The translations under genes were made by a program, and so were the position numbers. A stretch of DNA of 11,152 nt from NCBI GenBank assembly GCA_946644025.1, contig CAMPCG010000065.1, positions 1-11,152 on the forward strand. Reading direction: 5' to 3'. This document shows positions 6,380 to 11,152 of the stretch, in pieces. Every line of letters starts with the position of its first letter. Position 1 is the stretch's first letter. A model generated the notes under the pieces. The model did not search any database, was not told the DNA's origin, and saw only the letters and a program-made list of their open reading frames with translations. The stretch comes from an uncultured Prevotellaceae bacterium. GTDB lineage: Bacteria; Bacteroidota; Bacteroidia; Bacteroidales; Bacteroidaceae.

Positions 6380-9300
6380 AGTTGTATGGGTTGATTAAGA
6401 AGTCTTGCGTTGTCGGCCATGATGGTGATGACGGCCGAGATGTCGGCCACGTCTACGGCGCCGTCGCCGTTCACGTCGGCGGAGGTACCCGACGCTGACG
6501 CGTCGGGAATGGTGGCAGCTGACGCGCCGGGAGTGGTGGCGCCGGGAGCGGTGGTTCCGGCCATGACGTCGATGATGGCTGAGATGTCGGCCACGTCGAC
6601 CACGCCGTCGCCGTTCACGTCGCCTTTCACCTTCTGCACCTCGCGCGAATAGTCGCTGTTGTTCGTCAGGTACATGTCTTCCACGCGGATGGTCTTGCTG
6701 CCCGTTCCCCAGAAGGAGACGATGTGTATGTTCTTCGTGTCGAGCGGCTGTCCCTTCTTGCCGTTGTCGCTGGTGTACTTGGCCGTCTGCAGGTTGAGCA
6801 CGATTTGCCGCTTCGAGCCGAAGTCGGGCGTGCTGCAGCAGGGAGTCCAGATACTGTTCTCGGTGAAGATGTTCAGGTGGGAGTCGCTGCTGGTGGCGGC
6901 GAGCTTCACGACGAGGTACTTATAGGCCGACATGTCGGCTCCGTCGACGTATTGCCACCCCATCTGTCCCCACTGTCCGGGCTTGAAGGTGCGTGTGCTC
7001 TCGGTGTAGGTGCCGTTGGCGAAGAAGTCGGTCTTGATATACTGCGCGCCGAAGGGGAAGAAGGTGGAGCGCACGGTGAATTTGTCGGTGAGCTCGTTGC
7101 CCATGGGGTCGGTGTAGTAGACGCGCACGGTGGCCGTTCCCTCTGCCAGTCCGAAGATGCGGCCGTTGCGTATCTCGATGATGCCGCCCCCGCTGGTCTC
7201 GTAGCGTGCCTGCGAAGCGACGTTCTCGGTGTGTCCGTCGCGGAAGGTGGCGGTCACGTCGAGCTGTCCGCTGTTGCCCACCATCACCTCGGCGGCGATG
7301 TCCGTGAGCGACAGCTTCTCGGCGGTGAGCATATCCTCGCTGAAGCCGGCAAAGTCGGCGGGGTAGTAGTCCGACTCGTCGTAGCTGTCTTCGGTCGAGA
7401 ACCAGTCGAAGTCGGCGTAGCCCGTCGCTGGGGCCGATGCGTCTTCCGTGTCGTTATAGCAGAACAGTCCGAAGCGTGCGCCCACGAAGACGGTGAGATT
7501 GAAGCCCAGCTTGGTGTTCTCTCCCAGTCGGGTGAACGTCTTGTTGTCGAAAGAGTAGGAGAAGCCCACGAGGCTGGAGCTGTAGCTGACGGTGGCCCTG
7601 AGATAGACCACCGAGTCGGCGTCGATGTCCATGGTCTGCTCCTTCGGCGTGAAGCTGGCGTCGGTACGCAGGGTGTCCTGTCGCCAGACGAGCTGCCGCT
7701 GTCCGTCCTTCATCTGCACGGCGATGAAGGCGTAGGGGTCCTGGAACACGCACAGTCCGGCGCGGTCGCCCTCCTTCAGGCGGCTGACGTCGAGGCAGAC
7801 GGTGCCCTTGATGGGTGTTGACTGCTTGCTGTGAATGACGGGGATGCGCTGTGTGAGCATGTTGCGGGCCTGTGTGAGCCGGTTGGCGGGCAGTGCTTTC
7901 AGCCGCAGCCATCCCGGACGCTCGAAGAGGCTCCAGCCGCTGTTGTCGGGGTTGTGGTTCCACTCCCACTGCATGGCCATGGGGTAGCTGCGGAAGTTGT
8001 CGTTGGTGGGCAGCGGACGGACGGGTGAGGGCTGGCTGACCGTCGGCTTCGCGTGCTGCGTGACGGGCACGCCGCTGTTTCCCACCACGGGCCAGTCGTC
8101 GACCCATTTCACGGGCTGCAGGTTGGGCATACGGCCCAGCGCGCCCTTGTCCTCCTGGAGTATGGTCCACCACTCGCCGTCCTGGGCCGAGGTGTCGGCG
8201 CCCATGCGGATGAGTGCGCCCTGGTGCACGGTGTTGGGCTTGCCGTTGATGGTTTTCTCGACGAGCATCTTCTCCTCGTAAGGGCCGAAGATGTCCTTCG
8301 AGCGGAACACGGCCTGGCCCGAGGGCCATCCGCCGTAGGTGGCGTAGATGTAGTAGTAGTCGCCAATCTTGTAGAGGTGGCTGCCCTCGAGCCCTTCGCG
8401 GTCGCTGACTACGCGCTTCTCCTGCTTGAAGTTGAAGTTCTCGTCGAGCTCGCACATCTGTATGTTGCCTATGCCGCAGGCCACGTAGACCTTTCCGCCG
8501 TCGAAGAGCATTCCCGGGTCGTAGTAGCTGCGCGCGAGTTTCTTCATCTCCCACTTGCCCTCGGGGTCGTTGGCGGTGAGCAGGAATCCCCCGGCGTCGT
8601 TGCCGTTGATGAGGATGTAGAACGTCCCGTCGTGGTACTTCATGGAGCAGGCCCACATGCCGGCGGCGTAGGCGTTCTGCCCGTTGAGCAGCGAGTAGCG
8701 GTCTGAGGCCGAGAGCTGCGTGAGGGGCTGTGCGCAGTACTGCCAGTTCACCAGATCGCTCGACTTCAGGATGGTGGCTCCGGGGAAGTGGTGCATGGTG
8801 GTGGAGACCATGTAGTAGGTGCCGTCAGCGTAGACGACGTCGGGGTCGGGGAAGTCGGCAAAGACGACGGGGTTCTGGTAGTTGCCGTTGCCCAGGTCGC
8901 TGGCTGAGACGTTCTTGAAGTCGGCGTGGGGCCAGTCTACCTTGTAGTATTCGGCATACCAGTCGAAGCATGCCTTTGCGCAGGCCTCAGGATTGCCGTT
9001 GAAGGCCGGTGTGACGGTGCCGTCGGCCATGAGCTTGTCCAGGTCGAGGAAGTCGTGGGGATGAGTCAGGGTCATGGAGATATTGCCGAAATAGTCGAGC
9101 ACACCCTCCTTGAAGGCCTTGCCCCATTTCGACGTGCTGGCCGTAGCCCAGGTGCCCAGATTCTTGTATACAGGCTGTCCTTGCTCGTTGTAGTGGTCAA
9201 ATTCCCTGGGTTCCTTCTCGGGGCTCCAGTCCACCTCGCTGATGAAGACGGGGTTGGTGTCGACCACGGGAACGGCATTGTGGAAATGGTTGCGCTTGTT

Positions 9301-10206
9301 CACAACGCCGGGATTATCGTCGCTGCTATTATACCATCCGGGATAGTCGTGAACGGCATAGCCGATGTTGTAGCCCTCAATGGGCCACGAGGCATAGCTG
9401 GTGTAATTGGACTGGTAGCCCGTGCCGGGCACCCAGATGATGCCTGTAAAGCCGTTGGCGCGAATCTTGTCGACGATCGGCTGGAAATAGTCGTGCAAGG
9501 CCTTAGCGTCGTCCTGGTTGTTGGCGTTGCGCAGGGCGACGGGCTCGTTGGCCAGCTCGATGCTGATTTGTCCGGCATATTTCCTGATGTTTGCGTTCTG
9601 GCTGACGATGTCCCAGACGGTCATGAGGTACTGCTGGTAGTAGTCGCCCACCTTCAGGTCGTGGGGGCAGACACCCGGCGGACGCACTACGACGTACATG
9701 CCGTGGTTCATGGCCTTCTGCATCAGGGGGAAGTAGAGTGACGAGAGGAAAGTCTTCAGACGGTTGGGGTTGAACTTCTTGATGTCGGCCTCGCCCGATG
9801 CGTCGGCGGCCTGGCCGTTGGAGCCCTCGTAGACGTAGGAGTCGCTGGGGTCGTTGGTCCATGCGGGGTCCAGGTGCAGGCGGAAGACGTTGCACTTCGC
9901 CTCCTCCAGCCCCGTGAAGAGCTTTTCAAAGTAAGCCAGGCACTTCGAGGCCCCGGCGGCGTCGTAGTTGGCGCGGTTGTTGGCGTCCCAGGGCGAGCCC
10001 CACCGCCAGCCGTTGAAGTACATGTTGGGCGTGTCCATCACACCGTGGAGCACCACGTGGTTGCCGTGTGTGTCAGCCAGCCAGCGGCCCTCTACGTGGA
10101 GCGTGGGCAGCGGTTTCACACCCTGGGCAAAGGCTGTGGCCAGCGCCAGCGCCAGGGCGGCGAGAAGCATTGTCGGTCTCTTCTTCATCACGATAGAATA
10201 GTTCAT
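6376..10206 (-). CDS. GH5-GH43 bifunctional hemicellulase with Ig-like, C-terminal and paired dockerin-like modules
   Basis: The 1276-residue secreted protein joins two glycosidases. After a signal peptide (...LAALALALATAFAQ), a GH5 barrel spans about 35-430: LHGVMDTPN, acid/base Glu221 in SIELANEPV, nucleophile Glu324 in VFISEVDWSP. A GH43 five-bladed propeller follows (about 443-715): base Asp454 in FPDPDVVY, Asp563 in YYDPGML and acid Glu607 in GLEGSHLY are all present. A GH43-associated beta-sandwich (about 735-940), an Ig/Big_2-like domain (about 960-1046), an unclassified beta module (about 1052-1182) and two dockerin-like Ca-binding repeats (about 1194-1216 and 1243-1264) complete it. 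GH43 with this C-terminal domain usually removes arabinose or xylose; GH5 would cut a beta-linked backbone, but its subfamily was not determined. ATG 10188 (MKKRPTMLLAAL) is an equally good signal-peptide start. It leads the operon from the promoter at 10267-10274. Confidence 0.92.
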   Translation of the reverse strand: MNYSIVMKKRPTMLLAALALALATAFAQGVKPLPTLHVEGRWLADTHGNHVVLHGVMDTPNMYFNGWRWGSPWDANNRANYDAAGASKCLAYFEKLFTGLEEAKCNVFRLHLDPAWTNDPSDSYVYEGSNGQAADASGEADIKKFNPNRLKTFLSSLYFPLMQKAMNHGMYVVVRPPGVCPHDLKVGDYYQQYLMTVWDIVSQNANIRKYAGQISIELANEPVALRNANNQDDAKALHDYFQPIVDKIRANGFTGIIWVPGTGYQSNYTSYASWPIEGYNIGYAVHDYPGWYNSSDDNPGVVNKRNHFHNAVPVVDTNPVFISEVDWSPEKEPREFDHYNEQGQPVYKNLGTWATASTSKWGKAFKEGVLDYFGNISMTLTHPHDFLDLDKLMADGTVTPAFNGNPEACAKACFDWYAEYYKVDWPHADFKNVSASDLGNGNYQNPVVFADFPDPDVVYADGTYYMVSTTMHHFPGATILKSSDLVNWQYCAQPLTQLSASDRYSLLNGQNAYAAGMWACSMKYHDGTFYILINGNDAGGFLLTANDPEGKWEMKKLARSYYDPGMLFDGGKVYVACGIGNIQMCELDENFNFKQEKRVVSDREGLEGSHLYKIGDYYYIYATYGGWPSGQAVFRSKDIFGPYEEKMLVEKTINGKPNTVHQGALIRMGADTSAQDGEWWTILQEDKGALGRMPNLQPVKWVDDWPVVGNSGVPVTQHAKPTVSQPSPVRPLPTNDNFRSYPMAMQWEWNHNPDNSGWSLFERPGWLRLKALPANRLTQARNMLTQRIPVIHSKQSTPIKGTVCLDVSRLKEGDRAGLCVFQDPYAFIAVQMKDGQRQLVWRQDTLRTDASFTPKEQTMDIDADSVVYLRATVSYSSSLVGFSYSFDNKTFTRLGENTKLGFNLTVFVGARFGLFCYNDTEDASAPATGYADFDWFSTEDSYDESDYYPADFAGFSEDMLTAEKLSLTDIAAEVMVGNSGQLDVTATFRDGHTENVASQARYETSGGGIIEIRNGRIFGLAEGTATVRVYYTDPMGNELTDKFTVRSTFFPFGAQYIKTDFFANGTYTESTRTFKPGQWGQMGWQYVDGADMSAYKYLVVKLAATSSDSHLNIFTENSIWTPCCSTPDFGSKRQIVLNLQTAKYTSDNGKKGQPLDTKNIHIVSFWGTGSKTIRVEDMYLTNNSDYSREVQKVKGDVNGDGVVDVADISAIIDVMAGTTAPGATTPGASAATIPDASASGTSADVNGDGAVDVADISAVITIMADNARLLNQPIQL
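6437..6622 (-). repeat. DNA-level duplication encoding two dockerin-like calcium loops
   Basis: Two 42-bp segments, 6437-6478 and 6581-6622, match at 39 of 42 positions and are offset by 144 bp (48 codons). They encode DVNGDGAVDVADIS and DVNGDGVVDVADIS with the preceding or following residues. Between them lies a low-complexity Ala/Thr/Pro/Ser-rich linker (AGTTAPGATTPGASAATIPD onward). The near-identity, including third positions, points to recent duplication or gene conversion. Confidence 0.8.
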
Positions 10207-10266
10207 TATCTTTTGTTCAAGTTTTACATTCGCTCAATTAGCATAGAGTTGTGGAGTAAATCCGTG

Positions 10267-10274
10267 CAAAGGTA
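10267..10274 (-). promoter_or_regulatory. -7 promoter box for the GH5-GH43/esterase unit
   Basis: On the minus strand TACCTTTG (10274 to 10267), followed by CAC, matches TAnnTTTG exactly. The predicted start is near 10260, giving a leader of about 54 bases to ATG 10206 or 72 to ATG 10188. No clear -33 TTTG appears 19-21 bases upstream, which would fit a promoter needing an activator. Confidence 0.65.
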
Positions 10275-10351
10275 CGGCTTTCCGTCCAGCCGTTGTTTCC
10301 TTTTCGTCTCAATGTTTTTGTCGATTGTTTTCTTGTTTGCCCGAATTTTCG

Positions 10352-10359
10352 TACCTTTG
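10352..10359 (+). promoter_or_regulatory. -7 promoter box for the HsdR-N-like gene
   Basis: TACCTTTG (10352-10359), followed by CACG, is an exact TAnnTTTG box. It lies only 16 bases before ATG 10376, so the leader would be roughly 10 bases or less, nearly leaderless. TTG triplets occur 16 and 24 bases upstream, neither at ideal spacing. The 14-bp context is the exact reverse complement of the opposing promoter at 10263-10276. Confidence 0.6.
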
Positions 10360-10375
10360 CACGAAAAACCGAACT

Positions 10376-10852
10376 ATGGAGCTGAATCTTCCCCCTTTCG
10401 ACATTCGTCTGCGCGAGGTCGGCGGCCGGCGTCAGGTGCTCGACGTGCTGCGCCGCCGCTATGTGGCCCTTACCCCCGAGGAGTGGGTGCGCCAGCATTT
10501 CGTCCATTTCCTTATCGGCCAGAAGGGCTACCCCAAGGGACTCCTGGCCAACGAGGTGGAGCTGCGCGTGGGGGAGAAGCGGCTGCGCTGCGACACATTA
10601 TTATATAATAGGGCCATGCAGCCACAGATGATTGTGGAGTACAAGGCTCCCGACATCGGCATCACCCAGCGCGTCTTCGACCAGATTTCGGCCTACAACC
10701 TCCTGCTCCATGTAGACTACCTCGTGGTCTCCAACGGGCGCCAGCATTATTGCTGCCGGATGGACTACGAGCGTCACGGCTACACTTTCCTGAGCGAGAT
10801 ACCCGACTACGCAGAGATTGCCTCTGCTCAGATGATGGGAGAGAGCCGTTGA
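10376..10852 (+). CDS. Stand-alone HsdR N-terminal-like PD-(D/E)XK nuclease-fold protein
   Basis: The 158-residue protein matches the small cytosolic family named for the type I restriction enzyme R subunit N-terminus (HSDR_N_2). The nuclease-fold core is visible: Glu60/Glu62 in LLANEVEL, Asp73 in RCDTLLY, Glu88-Tyr-Lys90 in MIVEYKAP, and a downstream Gln103 in FDQISAYN, as in PD-(D/E)XK motifs I-III plus the helix Gln. It has no helicase domain and no hsdM or hsdS neighbour, so it is not a working type I restriction gene here. This family is widespread as a lone gene in Bacteroidota, often next to housekeeping genes, and its function is not established. ATG 10376 is chosen because an in-frame TTG at 10325 lies upstream of the promoter box at 10352-10359, which would place it outside the transcript. 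A 21-bp hairpin array begins 48 bp after the stop. Confidence 0.85.
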   Translation: MELNLPPFDIRLREVGGRRQVLDVLRRRYVALTPEEWVRQHFVHFLIGQKGYPKGLLANEVELRVGEKRLRCDTLLYNRAMQPQMIVEYKAPDIGITQRVFDQISAYNLLLHVDYLVVSNGRQHYCCRMDYERHGYTFLSEIPDYAEIASAQMMGESR

Positions 10853-10900
10853 AAAGTCGCCTATGACCGTATTTTAAAAGCAGAGAGGGTAGGGGTAATC

Positions 10901-10984
10901 TATAAACGTCGTCGACGTTTGTACAAACGCCGTCGGCGTTTATACAAACGTTGTCGGCGTTTGTACAAACGCTGTCGGCGTTTA
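10901..10984. repeat. Four tandem 21-bp hairpin units with conserved GTC loop
   Basis: Four contiguous 21-bp units start at 10901, 10922, 10943 and 10964. Each holds a core AAACGYYGTCGRCGTTT in which 7-base arms face each other across GTC. Arms pair perfectly in units 1 and 2; units 3 and 4 keep pairing in RNA through G-U pairs. Junctions alternate TTTGTACAAA and TTTATACAAA, so the array is a duplicated 42-bp dimer (38 of 42 positions equal). A degraded partial unit seems to follow at 10985-11000. There are no spacers, so it is not a CRISPR array. It may end the transcript of the gene at 10376-10852, stabilise its 3' end or bind a protein. Confidence 0.85.
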
Positions 10985-11032
10985 TAAAAACTCCGACGTG
11001 TGAAAATGGGGAGCGTTTTCGGCTATGCGGTA

Positions 11033-11060
11033 AGAAAAAAGAGCCTTTTCTTTTTTTTCT
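11033..11060 (+). terminator. A/T-rich hairpin, possible terminator
   Basis: AGAAAAAAGAG (11033-11043) can pair with CTTTTTTTTCT (11050-11060), one pair being G-U, around a six-base loop. The T-rich right arm resembles an intrinsic terminator tail, just upstream of the next promoter box. The stem is weak, so the call is tentative; the T-run could equally be part of an upstream promoter element. Confidence 0.3.
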
Positions 11061-11073
11061 CAATAATATTGTG

Positions 11074-11081
11074 TACTTTTG
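11074..11081 (+). promoter_or_regulatory. -7 promoter box for the gene at the right edge
   Basis: TACTTTTG (11074-11081), followed by CACCC, matches TAnnTTTG exactly. A start near 11088 would leave a leader of about 36 bases to ATG 11124. No convincing -33 TTTG is seen; the upstream stretch 11046-11060 is T-rich. Confidence 0.6.
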
Positions 11082-11123
11082 CACCCGTAAATATTTCTTG
11101 AGTCTACTTTAAAAAGTACGAAC

Positions 11124-11152
11124 ATGAGCATACAACGTAAAAAACAATGCGC
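11124..11152 (+). CDS. Start of an unidentified gene, cut by the window end
   Basis: An ATG at 11124 opens a frame without a stop to the window edge, reading MSIQRKKQC. It follows the promoter box at 11074-11081 at a normal distance, and AAAAAGTACGAAC before the ATG is A-rich as is usual for translation starts in this phylum. TACTTT (11105-11110) and AAAGTA (11113-11118) form a small inverted repeat in the leader. Nine residues are too few to name a product, and the basic start suggests nothing specific. Confidence 0.4.

Noticed and set aside
6724..7821. Long plus-strand open frame opposite the GH5-GH43 gene (also 4745-5449, 5681-6394, 8053-8706, 8926-9741)
   Set aside because: They lie antisense to well-supported enzymes in GC-rich DNA, have Val/Gly/Ala/Arg-rich composition with no recognisable domain, and lack promoter boxes.
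10376..10852. Functional type I restriction-modification system
   Set aside because: Only the R-subunit N-terminal fold is present; no helicase, methylase or specificity subunit is encoded in the window.
10901..10984. Possible CRISPR array
   Set aside because: Units are 21 bp and contiguous, with no unique spacers, and no cas genes are nearby.
10662..11084. Minus-strand open frame with heptapeptide repeats (CTNADNV type) across the hairpin array
   Set aside because: The repeats are a by-product of 21-bp DNA units being divisible by three. The frame runs antisense through the HsdR-N-like gene and has no family features.

Overview
The window is bacterial and most likely from the Bacteroidota, probably a Prevotella-like (Prevotellaceae) gut or rumen organism. 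Signs for this are exact TAnnTTTG-type -7 promoter boxes upstream of most transcription units, weak Shine-Dalgarno sites, large secreted multi-domain glycan-degrading enzymes, a C-terminal YDLQGRPL...KGLFIRNGK tail and a dockerin-like DVNGDG(V/A)VDVADIS tail of the kind common in that group. This placement is inferred; no rRNA or marker gene is present.

Layout. Positions 1-104 (-) hold the first codons of an O-acetylhomoserine sulfhydrylase (MetY-type). It is transcribed divergently from an Lrp/AsnC-family regulator (315-782, +), and the two promoters sit back to back in a 210-bp gap with an inverted repeat near the metY start site. A small secreted beta-barrel-like protein (802-1332, +) follows the regulator. 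A perfect 22-bp stem hairpin (1393-1441) separates this block from the convergent block to its right.

Positions 1461-10206 (-) form a carbohydrate-degradation region with two inferred transcription units. The first is a 1276-residue GH5-GH43 two-enzyme protein with accessory domains and a paired dockerin-like tail. Its stop codon overlaps the start of a CE1-type carbohydrate esterase (ATGA), and a GC-rich hairpin closes the unit. The second starts from its own promoter and encodes a GH95 alpha-L-fucosidase/alpha-L-galactosidase, followed 15 bp later by a small HD-domain phosphohydrolase resembling ppGpp hydrolases. GH5 (backbone), GH43 (arabinose/xylose side groups), CE1 (acetyl or feruloyl esters) and GH95 (L-fucose/L-galactose) would together suit a highly decorated plant hemicellulose such as glucuronoarabinoxylan. 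No SusC/SusD pair, sensor or transporter lies in view.

A mirror-image pair of promoters (10263-10363) then drives the CAZyme unit leftward and a stand-alone HsdR-N-like PD-(D/E)XK protein (10376-10852) rightward. After it comes the most striking non-coding structure of the window: four contiguous 21-bp units (10901-10984), each able to form a 7-bp stem with a constant GTC loop, with stem changes that preserve pairing. A further promoter (11074-11081) precedes a gene cut off by the window end. Two short heptamer-phased repeat arrays, one overlapping the GH95 stop codon and one inside its reading frame, are the other unexplained pattern.
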